Shown here piece by piece: positions 33,135 to 43,066 of a stretch of DNA of 64,000 nucleotides. Every line of letters begins with the position of its first letter. Positions within the stretch are counted from its first letter, which is position 1. The DNA is from Eremomyces bilateralis CBS 781.70. Its lineage: Eukaryota; Ascomycota; Dothideomycetes; Eremomycetales; Eremomycetaceae. The notes beneath the pieces are model-generated. The model worked only from the letters and a program-made list of their open reading frames with translations. It made no database searches and was not told the DNA's origin. Position numbers and translations under genes: made by a program. Where the stretch lies: positions 900,373-964,372 of the forward strand of contig NW_022985067.1 of the NCBI RefSeq assembly GCF_010015585.1, given 5' to 3'.

Positions 33135-34513
33135 ATGCCTCTCAGTTGGTCACAGTGGGGCCAATCAGTGTAAGAATTGCCAAGTCAACGACCATGTGCT
33201 GTGTCCAAGCTGACTTCCATGACTCGACAGGATTGCCAACGTCGCTGGCACCCAGGAACCCGAGTATGGCCCGGAAGCGTTCCATAGCGTCGCCAAGCAG
33301 GAGGGACCCTTCAGGGAGACCGTGAAGGAGGATTTCAAATGGGAAGCTTTAGAGTCCACATGCGTAGAGACTCAGACTTTCTATCTGCTGGCCGACAATG
33401 GTCACGTGGCGATATGCCAGGTCATTTACAGCAACGTCATGTATGAGATCTACCCTTTCCTTCGCCTGACCCCGATTCTCTGAAGACGGGCGTGCGGCTC
33501 ACATGAACGAAATAAGCTGATCTTCGCAGGGGTATCAATACGACATGCCAATTCTCTTCCAAGCTGTTCTTCCCCAAGGAATCCTCCCCGCCACTGTGGT
33601 CTACCGAACCCGTTACCAACCACAGCTTTGACGACGACCACTACTGCTTCAAGGCTGACAAATGCTCGCTCGATCTGTCCGAAGATGGCACGACGATTCA
33701 TGTCAAGTCATCCACTTCAACGCAGGTGGTGATTGACGTCAAGCTGACCCGCTTGTCCCCTGGTTTCGTGGTGGGAAAGGACGGGAGGTCCACATATGGC
33801 ACGGAGCTGGACAAGCCCTGGGGTTCGATGAGACATGCTTTCTGGCCTCGATGTAGTGCCGAAGGCTCGTTTATCACCCAGGCTCATGGGGTGATTGACT
33901 TTAAGGGCAAAGGCTTGATGATTCATGCTCTGCAAGGAATGAAGCCACATCATGCTGGTGAGTTTTCCATTGACAGATCCCCTTATCCGACATGATGCTG
34001 ATTTCTATCTAGCTGCCCGGTGGAATTTCATCACTTGCGTGACACCAACCTATTCTGCCGTTATGATGGAGTTCACGACCCCACCATCCTATGGCCCGAC
34101 GGTCGTTACCGTGGGAGGAATTGCAACCGATGGCAAAATCCTAATGGCAGGTGCCAATAATACCGTCACGCATCTCAAAACCAAGGAGGACGGAGAGACG
34201 GCTTGGCCCGAGCCCACCGAAGTCAAATATGAGTGGCGAGGCGACAAAATCAGTGCCGTGATGGAAGGAGAGCTAGGGAAACGGCTAGACAGGATCGATG
34301 TTCTGGCCCATGTTCCCACGTTCATCAAGAACCTCGCCGGCGGTGTCGCCGGGACATATCCTTATATCTATCAAGTAAGTCTTCCCCATACCACTGATAT
34401 TCTATAACTAATCCTTCCAGTTCTCGCCCAATCTGCCGCTTAAGATCACGATCGATGGAGAGGAGAAAACTGAAGAAGGCATGGTCTTCGCAGAATCGAC
34501 CTTCATCGTGTGA
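33135..34513 (+). CDS. SVF1: Survival factor 1 family protein
   Basis: Svf1 supports survival under oxidative and cold stress and has been linked to sphingolipid (ceramide) metabolism; it has a lipocalin-like fold. Exons are 33135-33169, 33231-33440, 33530-33957, 34013-34374 and 34421-34513 (375 aa). Introns are 61, 89, 55 and 46 nt. The product starts MPLSWSQWGQSVIANVAGTQ, matching the family's N-terminal helix. Hallmarks are KPWGSMRHAFWPRC, GLMIHALQGMKPHHAAARWN, YSAVMMEFTTPPSYG, GGVAGTYPYIYQ and the ending EEGMVFAESTFIV. The stop TGA overlaps a GTGAGC donor; splicing there would extend the protein into the next frame (see findings). Confidence 0.94.
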
Positions 34514-34706
34514 GCTTGAACAACCAGAACAGTATCAATACTGGCCCCACACTCGCTTCAAATATCATGACTATCATCACGATCTGCCCTTGGAATTCTT
34601 CCTCCGCGGTATCAACGACACTCGCTCGACAGACTACATAATGTCTAATCATCATCAAAAAAAAAATCAAAACTTGCTCTAACGCTGTCTTCTCGAATTC
34701 TGATAG

Positions 34707-36327
34707 ACCGCTCGATGAAGACGAAAAACAAGTGGTTCGGCGCGCCCATAAACGGTGCAGACCCTCCATCGTGCATCGAAGCTCCGGTCGCCGGCGCTGG
34801 AAAGGAAAACGTACGGTCCAGTATACTGATGAACCCGCACCCCAGGTCGCATCTCAGCCGTTCAACGTGGGGTACACTGCCCAGGCGCAACCTAGCATAT
34901 CCAATTCCTACGACGGCTCCAACGATCAAAGTCGCGAGGACCCTTTCCTGAACCCGTACGACGGCGTATGCGAAACGGTTACCGGCCAGGAGATCTATAC
35001 CCCACTGCCTGGACAATGCATTTCGTTACACAATCCCAAGCCAGCGAGGCCAGGCCCTCTACCACCGTTCCTCCGGTTCCCTATCCCCATCGCCACCCCC
35101 CTGAACACCATGATCGACGATGCTTCAAGTCACCCCAACCAGACCTCTCCGCGCTTCCTCCGTCGTCCGGACACCTTGCATGATTTGCTTCACGCGTCGA
35201 GCCAACGCCATGGATACAACCGCACACAGACCAAGAGTGCCGAACCGCTGTCATCCCACCAGTTCCAATTCGTGGAAGAAACCGCCGACATCATACGACA
35301 AATTAGCGCGTCGCCGGACCGTCTCGATGCCAGCGAATCCATCCGGTCGGCGCCAGCCAGTTTCTCCGTTCCCGGCCCTGACGTTGTGGTTCCATCCATC
35401 GAGCTCGGTCATCCGGCCGACAGCGCGGACGATGCTCCTCGAAGCCCGTTTACGGAATGGGGAAACGCTACGCACGGGAATGGTCACGACCCGATGGTGC
35501 ATCCCGATAAAACGTCGGGCAGACCGCCACCACCTATGACATCGGGGCAAACAATTCGGTTGGTGCAAACTAGGAAGGCTCTCGCACGAGCTGCCCAGCT
35601 TGCCCGGGTGCGGGTCAACCGGACTCGCAACCTTCCGTATCACGACCCTAACAACCGGCCTCTCCATCCCGCACCTGACAACGGTTGGACACCCTACGGC
35701 GGTCCGGCACCTTACGACGGCTCGACACATTATGACGCCCCCATCACCCACCAACCGCCCCTCCACAACATCTTCCTTCCCATGCATAACAACCCCAGCA
35801 ACCCGCACCCATCCACGCTCCCCCACTACTCTGTCCCCATTCCTAATCCAACAGCCCACAACACCTACCTCGTGTCCGACCCCTTTCAACCTCAATTCCC
35901 CCCTTCACACATCTCTCCGAATCCCGCCCCCCCACCCGAAGTCATGCACCGACCCGTAGCTTTGCCCCCACCCCCCGTCTTCTACTCACCCATCGGCCTC
36001 CACGAGTCCCTGGTCGTCCACCCACCCCCGAATCTCAACGCACCCCCAGTCGTCCACCCGCCCCCCAGCCTCGACGTCCCCGTCAACGGTCCCCAACCGC
36101 GCGGACTACAACCCCACGGCGCGCCTGGCCTTCCGGAGCAGGCGGGATTGGCGGTCGGGGTGCAGGGTGATGGGACGATCGATCACGGTGCGAGGACGCG
36201 GGAAAGCGAGTGGTCAGGGATAGGGGGTAGAGATAGATATGGGGAGTGGAGGGAGTGGAGGCAGTGGGCGGAGTGGCAGCGGATGCAGCCGCAGGAGGCG
36301 TGGCGGGGTGCTGGTTCTTTGGGGTGA
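34707..36327 (+). CDS. Unknown proline/histidine-rich frame; 5' end unresolved
   Basis: Long open frame with no recognised domain. It has no ATG near its 5' end: the frame is open from 34642, the first in-frame ATG is at 35110 (406 aa to the stop), and an acceptor with a CTAAC branch site ends at 34706. So an exon further upstream is likely. The 34707 coordinate is that acceptor, not a start codon. The N-terminal part is basic (KRCRPSIVHRSSGRRRWKGK). The middle has helices SSHQFQFVEETADIIRQIS and VQTRKALARAAQLARVRVNR. The last third is Pro/His-rich with near-repeats such as VVHPPPNLNAPP and VVHPPPSLDVP. Probably intrinsically disordered. It may be the 3' exon of SVF1 or an independent gene. 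Confidence 0.5.
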
Positions 36328-37457
36328 GGACGGACTGAGAATTGAAGTGTGAACGGGCGAGTGGGTGGTTGCTGTGACGTGTGGACCTTGGTGGTGGATT
36401 TGGTTGGGTTGAGTGGGACTACTGCGCGTCCGTATTCTTTCCGCGCTCACGCGTTATTCATTCGCATCTGCCAGTTGACGGAGGATGTTTGTATTGTTAA
36501 GAGACATGGCGGTCAGCGACTGATCGGAGAAATTGCAACCGGACTGTTTGGCATCGATGGTTCGTTTCGCGGTGCGGTACATTGCTAATTAGGAGAGTGA
36601 TGTTGGCTAGAAGCAGGTGGAGTGACGCTGGTGATGTGGTGGTATGCCTTGATTACGCTTCAGGAGACGACGTGATAAGAATGGTATGCATGTATGTATT
36701 ACGGATGAGTAGTGACCATGAAGCGTAGAAAACGCCGTAGAGTCGGGTGCCCATGGGCTATCCAATCCACGCCAGTCCCATATCTGCAACCAGTCCGCTG
36801 TCTCCGAACCCGAACCCCTCAACCCACCTCCTTAAACCCGTAAAATGGCAAACAGAAAAAGGTCTTTTCTTTCATTTTGGAAATGACAGTCGCCTCATGC
36901 CCAAGGTTCAAATATACACATCCAAGAAAAACAAGCCGAAAAGAAAACATACGTGATCAAACGTATCATCATCATCACCTCATTCCCGGCGTACATCTTC
37001 CAATCATCAAGGTCGTCTATCCATCCCTCCCTTTCATACAGGGGCCCGATCCGATCCAACCGACCCGGGTTGCAGCGAGCGGAGTGCGTTTCTCGACTCT
37101 CGCCGCAGCCTGACCTCATTCAGTTCCGTCCATTCCACCCATCCATCAACAACCCAAAGTCCAAAAGAAAACCCAAGACAGATAAATCCAATAATAACGT
37201 CCCGAAGGCGCGACAACGCCAGGACCCGGCAAACGCCCCTGACCACCGAACCCCGATTCCAGCGTCTATGCTTGTATGACGAGCATACATGCCAGAAAGA
37301 CTCCCTCGGTCCGCCCGAGACCCGTTGCCGTTGCCGTTGCGCCATCCATCCAGTTTGCGTAAAACATTATGAAATGCGGGGGACGGGAAACACGGTCGAG
37401 GGGAGAAAGCAATGTATCGGATCGAGTCGCACAGGGCGACGGAACTAGAAACTGCCG
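36328..37457. other. Convergent intergenic region
   Basis: About 1.1 kb between the proline-rich frame and PPS1. Short overlapping frames only. No repeat or RNA gene recognised. Confidence 0.5.
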
Positions 37458-39865
37458 CTACTGCTGCCGGGCATACGGCTTGTTCATCGCCGCGATCTCG
37501 CGACAGCATTCCGCCCACTCACACTCCCTCCCCACCCTCATCGTCGCGCGCCCCTGCACCGCGCCCCCTTCCATCCCCCCCATCACCTCATCCACCCTCC
37601 CCTCCGCTTCTCCCTCCCCCTTCTTCACCAACCCCACCATCCCCTCCATCCCCACCCCACCACACACCCCCTCCTCCCACTTCAACAACTCCCACACGAA
37701 TCGTAGATGCGGCTGGATGATCACATTGAGCCGCCGCGCACGTACGAAGCAGTACGCGCGCGCGAACCCCCAGCCCTTGGCGCGCATTACCTCCGCGATG
37801 CACACCGTCGCGCTGCGGCTGACCCCGACGCGGCAGTGCACCAGGGTTGCGTGGCCGAGGGCGCGGCCGGCGGCGATGAAGGAGAGGCATTGCGGGAGGG
37901 CGGTCGTGAGAATGAGGGGATCGACACCGTTGTCTTGGACGCGGTCAATGAGTAGGGTGGGGAGGGGGGTGGTGGTGGGGGGAGAGGAGGAGTTGGAGGT
38001 GGGGGAGGAGACGGAGACGGCGGAGGGGGGCGGGGTGGTGGAGGACCAGGAGACGGGTTCGCCGATGGAGAGGACGCGGCCGATGCCGAGTTCGCGGAGG
38101 AGGGTGGGGTTGTTAGCGTGCGTGAGGTTGCCGAGATACATGTATGGGAGGATGCGGCTTGGGAGGCTGCCGTCCAGTTTGCTCATCCAGGTTGGCTCGT
38201 CGACTTGTAACTGGAAGGACAGCGGGACGCTGCCGCCGCCACCTGACTTTGCGGCGAGGGGAGATGCACGTAAGATTTCGGATTGTAGCGCCGTCAGCAA
38301 CGCGACGTCGCTTGGGTAAGCGAAGAAGTTGCGGCCTCGGTCGCGGTGGAGCGTTAGCCATGCGGAATGTGCAGGGAGGGCTTCGGCGAACATCATGTAG
38401 GCAAGTCCAAGGAGGGATGACTCGGTATAGCCGTCGGCACAGTGGATGAGGACACGACGTGGCTTGCGAGTTTTGCATGGAAGGTCGGAGAGCATGATCG
38501 TATCCCCCTCGGTATCGGAAGGAGCCGGATCCTTCAACTCTGCCCCTGAGGTCGTGTCGTCTGATATGGAAGTCGGGTTGGCAGCCTCATAAATCCAGCG
38601 ACACATTTCAATGAGGCCTTTCGCTTCGGCGTCAGACCAGGATGAGTTCGGCGGTATGATTGATCCCGAGGATGGGAATTCCAGGCCAATGGTAGGGACC
38701 TCTAGGTCATCTAAGGCGGCTCTCAATTTACGCATTGACCCGGTATCGGGCATTTGGGCTAGATCGTTGGCCTCGATATAGACGTCGAACTGAGACATGG
38801 AGGTGTCGAGCAGTGGATCGATAGTGGCATCAGGGGTTGGACCCAAGAAGACATTGTGAGTGATTTCTGATGCGTGAGACATGGTAAACATCTCAATACG
38901 TTCTTGTTGGACTGAAAAGGTTAGCGTTTGATATAGAATAGGTGCATCTATGCTTACAGAAGTCGACGAAGTTTCCAGTCACAGCCTCCTTGGAATCGCA
39001 TGCAACCAGCTGCGGTTGAGTCTCTTCAATGAGGCGGAAGGAATCTGATAAGCGTGTCAGTGACTATGGTTACATCCAGTGACTGGGACTGACCTGTTAC
39101 GACAAACGTATTGAAGACCGGTGCCTCCGGTTGTCCGTTCGCCCGTAGCATCTCCTGCATCTGCAGCTGCGCGTTTCTGATTTTCCTCGCGACGCTCAAC
39201 ACCTCCTCCACTTTCGTCCAGTCGTTCCCATATACGACAATATCCGATATGGTCGCCATTTTGCACGTCTGGATCTGAAAGTTCCGGACGGAAAACCCGT
39301 CTCGCGGATCAATGTCCATGAATCGCCCGTCCTGATCACCCAGAGCGAGAAGCTCGTTGGGAGGGACGGCACCTTTCAGGCGTGAGTGCTTCTGAGCCCG
39401 GCTGGCGTTGACGATGGTCAGTCCGCGGTAACAGGTTGGTGACTTGAGCAGCGATTTGCGACGGGCGACGAAGAATTGCAATTGGATGTGGTTTTCCGGG
39501 TGGAGGCCGTGAAGCCATGGGAACGTCTGGGTTGGGTCGGGGAGGGGCTGCTTCGAGACATGGTCCACGGCTCTCGCGAGCGTGGCTGCATCGATGCCAT
39601 AGATAGGACCTTCATCATAGAGTTTGGCGAAGTGGTCGGGAGGGTAGAGAAGCGATGTTTCGGTCTCGGTCTCTTTGCTGGGCGGAGATGCGGGAGGAGT
39701 TTCGAGGCCGATTGCTGGTTGTGGTCCGGGTGAACATATTGGGATATGTTTGTTTGGTATGGCGGCCGGCGTGCCTCGAGATGAAGTGTTCAGGGTCAGG
39801 TGGGGAGGTGGGGTGGAGGAGCGGGAGGGGAGGGGGGGTGCACGGGCGACAACGGCGGCCATCAC
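37458..39865 (-). CDS. PPS1: Dual-specificity protein phosphatase PPS1
   Basis: Fungal dual-specificity (Tyr and Ser/Thr) phosphatase linked in yeast to S-phase control. Exons are 39865-39094, 39044-38958 and 38911-37458 (770 aa). Introns are 49 and 46 nt. Splicing gives FVVTDSFRLIEETQPQLV and VDFFQQERIEMFTMSHAS. The N-terminal about 250 residues include YRGLTIVNASRAQKH. A first phosphatase-like domain carries HCADGYTESS, an HCxxGxxxx loop without the catalytic Arg, so probably inactive. The C-terminal DSP domain has LPYMYLGNLTHANN and the active-site loop HCRVGVSRSATV (Cys and Arg present), followed by RAKGWGFARAYCFVRARR. The protein ends shortly after a Gly/Glu-rich segment. Two adjacent ATGs begin the frame. 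Confidence 0.93.
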
Positions 39866-42144
39866 GCGATGGAATGCTGCGGTGCCAATGTCTTATAAAT
39901 TCGAGGCTCCAACAATCGAGAAGACACGATGCGCGGCCGTATCTATTCGTCTGGTCTCGGGATCAGGGCAAGACGGGAGGGAGGAGTGGCGGAGACCCCG
40001 ATCGCTGCCGTGCGAGAGATTGTGGTGGTTTGAGGAAGCAATCAAAGGGTGTAACGTGAGCGATACACGAGCCGATAAGACACTGGGGCGAGCATCCGAC
40101 TCGTCCGAAAGGAATTGAACCGTCTATGGAATCAATTAGTGTTAAACATTTGTTCTCTGAGGGATTTGCGGCCCAAACCTACCACGGAGGCTCATGGGCG
40201 GCGCAAGTGATAGCGGATAGGCGGTAGGCGGTAGACACGTCGTTCAGTGAGCTCAGTGGATTCTGGTCATGTCCACTGGACTCAACCCAAGTTCAAGCCG
40301 GTGTTAAAGACGGCCGAGAGAACGAGTGGCTTCTCACATAGAGAGGATAAGAAGGAGATTGAACAGCACAGAAGACATAGAAGACCGAGACACGCCGTGG
40401 TATAGTATAGGCGTTGTATAGTGGGAGACTCTATGTAAGATTGATGAGGTGGAGGGAGTGGGGAAGGAGCGTTGGGTGGACGGATTGGGTGGAGGAAGGC
40501 GCCATGGGTGAGGGAGACGGGAAGGAAAGGAGGGGTGCACTCATTGGGAACTCAGGGAAGGCGTGACGGAACTGAGGGGTCTACGCGCCTGATTGGCCGA
40601 TGAAGATTAAATCGAACCCTCGTATTCCCTCCAACAGTTGAGATCACCAACGACTCCACCATCAGAAATGCCCCGCAGCCGCCCGGCCTTTCGTATCCCC
40701 GCCCGCCTTACGCATTCTTCGACAAAGTGAAACTCCCGTTTCAATCTATCCATACTACGTAGTAGAAAAATGTCCCGGATCGAGATCTCCCACAGCAAAA
40801 GCTCTTGAAATGAAGAAATGAAAGGGTTCCAGCGGCATGTTGTGTTGGTTAGAGATATGCCGTATCACCCGCCTCCATCACCACCACAGTCCACAACATC
40901 CCGCATTCTTCCACCCTGCTGCGTCCAACCGTCCCCTCAACATATGACATATCAAGTCACTCCACACCCACCAGACACGCACATGTACTGCTTCTAATCA
41001 ATATTATCAATCCCGTGCTGCATGCACCTCGCTAGCGCTGCATAAGCGGTGCATGACGCTGCATCTACGCATCGCCATCGCCGCCCTCCTAGCACGTCGG
41101 TTCTACGGCACATCCATCCATCGACGGACACGACGCACGCGAACCCAATCAGAAAATCTACTGCCAAATGTACGGAAAGGGCCCTCGACTTCTCGTCCTC
41201 TTAAAATAAATTCCCGTCGCAGCTGCACACGTTCTTCGCGTTCGTGTCCCGCATAGCCGCAAGGTGGGCGGCTGCTTTTCCAGCCGCCCAGCTTGCCAAC
41301 TCACTCTCCAAGGAACGGATTGATGCCGCTTGGGAACAATGTCGCAGGTAAGGTGGGGGACATCGTGGCAAACCGCTGGACCTTGCGGACGCCGTTGGGT
41401 CATAATTATATATGACCCTTTGCAATATAGGTTATAGTATGGGGATATATTGCTGTCGGCAGACGTGTCGAGGGGTTCACAGAATGCAACCGAAGCCGAA
41501 GCGGATGAAGTTCAATACAAGACGGACCACCCCGATCGATGCCAGACTGCCGATGTCGTGTACGACGATGATCGTCATGGCTGACTCGTTGGCGGATTAG
41601 CATCATTCTTGGTGCTCCTCAGTGTCAACGGCAAACGCCCTCCAACGTGTTTCATATTATTCCGTGGTTTTCGATGTTGTTCCTTGTTGATGGGATTGAG
41701 ACGAAAATTGACGTGGGACACGTTGAGGGAAAGTTGTACATTCCCATTGCAATGGGACTCGTGCATATCAGGGGGTGTAAGCATTGACATTGGTACCGTC
41801 ATGCATCCTCGATTCCAATGGCATGAAGTAGAGATGCAGAGCACGGCACAGTCTGGTTGATGAAGATGCAAATGACGAGGGGTCTCATTTTGGTAAATAC
41901 CCCGCACAAGGCCAAAGCGGGCGGTGGTAGGGTGCCGTTCCAGGCGGTTCTAGCCGCCTCCAGAGCGACTAGCGAGCCACCATATGGCGACAGATTTGGC
42001 ACCTCAATTGGCACCCCACCCCACCAAGTGACATCAATCATATCTCATGAGAGCTCCGTTCCAATCCGACCACCAAACAAAAAAACTTTCAATTCTCCTC
42101 CAAGGCTTCAACATCACGAACAACTATACAATCAATACTGCTCC
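39866..42144. other. Divergent intergenic PPS1 / PDX3
   Basis: About 2.3 kb. Several short frames on both strands (e.g. 41575-41907 minus, 110 codons) show no recognisable family or coding bias. A GGTTCAATTCC stretch on the minus strand near 40115 resembles a tRNA B box, but no cloverleaf could be folded. Otherwise nothing seen. Confidence 0.45.
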
Positions 42145-42954
42145 ATGCGCATTCCACCGATCCGAACCACAACCTCAAGAATCTTCATCTCACTACCACT
42201 TCCACAGCGCCTACGAACCCACCCCATCACCACCACCTCCACCACAATGTCATCCCCCCAAAACGACGCCCCCTCCCCCTCCTCCAAACTCATCTTCGCC
42301 CCAACCGACTCACCCACCGCTCCCCACGCCCACCAATTCTCCGCGTCCCCCCTCTCCCTCCCCACCCTCTCCCCCTCCCCCCTCACCCAATTCCACACCC
42401 TCTTCACCGCCGGCCAGCGCGCCCACCTCCCCCAACCCGAAACCTGCGTCCTCTCCACCGCCGCCCTCCCGTCCGGCCGGCCGTCCGCGCGCACCGTCTA
42501 CCTCAAAGAGCTCGACGACCGGGGGTTCGTGATCTATAGCAATACCGAGCATTCGCGGAAGGCGGCGGATTTGAGGACCAATCCGCAGGCGTGTCTGACG
42601 TTTTGGTGGGCGGGGTTGGAGCGGCAGGTGCGGGTGACGGGGGCGGTGGAGCGGGTGGGAGTGGAGGAGGCGCAGCGGTATTTCGATACGCGGAATCGGG
42701 AAAGTCGGGTGGGTGCGTGGGCGAGTCGGCAGAGTGAGGTGTTGAAGGATAGAAAGGAGTTGGAGGAGCGGGTGAAAAAAGAGAAGGAGCGGTGGGAGGG
42801 GAAGGAGGGGATTGAGGTGCCGGGGCATTGGGGAGGTTGGAGGGTGGTGCCCGAGGAGGTCGAGTTTTGGGGAGGGAGGGAGGGGAGGTTGCATGATCGG
42901 TTTTTGTATACGAGGGAGGGTGAGGGGTGGAGGATTGAGCGGTTAAGTCCGTAG
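42145..42954 (+). CDS. PDX3: Pyridoxamine/pyridoxine 5'-phosphate oxidase
   Basis: FMN-dependent oxidase that makes pyridoxal 5'-phosphate (vitamin B6 salvage). The frame from MRIPPIRTTTSRIFISL gives 269 aa. An internal ATG at 42247 (MSSPQNDAPSPSSK) gives 235 aa, close to yeast Pdx3. The 34-residue extension has several Arg and no acidic residue, as in a mitochondrial presequence, so either start or both may be used. Core features: ETCVLSTAALPSGRPSARTV (FMN/phosphate region), GFVIYSNTEHSRKAADL, ACLTFWWAGLERQVRVTG, RVGAWASRQSEVL, and the C-terminal EFWGGREGRLHDRFLYTR with the substrate-binding Arg-Leu-His. The protein ends WRIERLSP, the usual terminus. The first ATG of the open frame at 41857 is probably in the leader. 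Confidence 0.95.
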   Translation: MRIPPIRTTTSRIFISLPLPQRLRTHPITTTSTTMSSPQNDAPSPSSKLIFAPTDSPTAPHAHQFSASPLSLPTLSPSPLTQFHTLFTAGQRAHLPQPETCVLSTAALPSGRPSARTVYLKELDDRGFVIYSNTEHSRKAADLRTNPQACLTFWWAGLERQVRVTGAVERVGVEEAQRYFDTRNRESRVGAWASRQSEVLKDRKELEERVKKEKERWEGKEGIEVPGHWGGWRVVPEEVEFWGGREGRLHDRFLYTREGEGWRIERLSP

Positions 42955-43066
42955 GGGGAGATGGGGACGGGGTAGAGGAGAGGATATAAAGAACGGAATC
43001 GAGTCATGGCCAAAAACGCTACTATTGTCTATTCGGTGCAATAGGGAAATATCAATACCAACGACA

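Noticed and set aside
39655-40118. Plus-strand frames of 134 and 147 codons
   Set aside because: They overlap the 5' exon and promoter of PPS1 on the opposite strand and encode low-complexity Gly/Arg sequence.
40090-40200. Possible tRNA on the minus strand (GGTTCAATTCC B-box-like sequence)
   Set aside because: T stem has mismatches and no A box, anticodon arm or fully paired acceptor stem could be placed at normal spacing.
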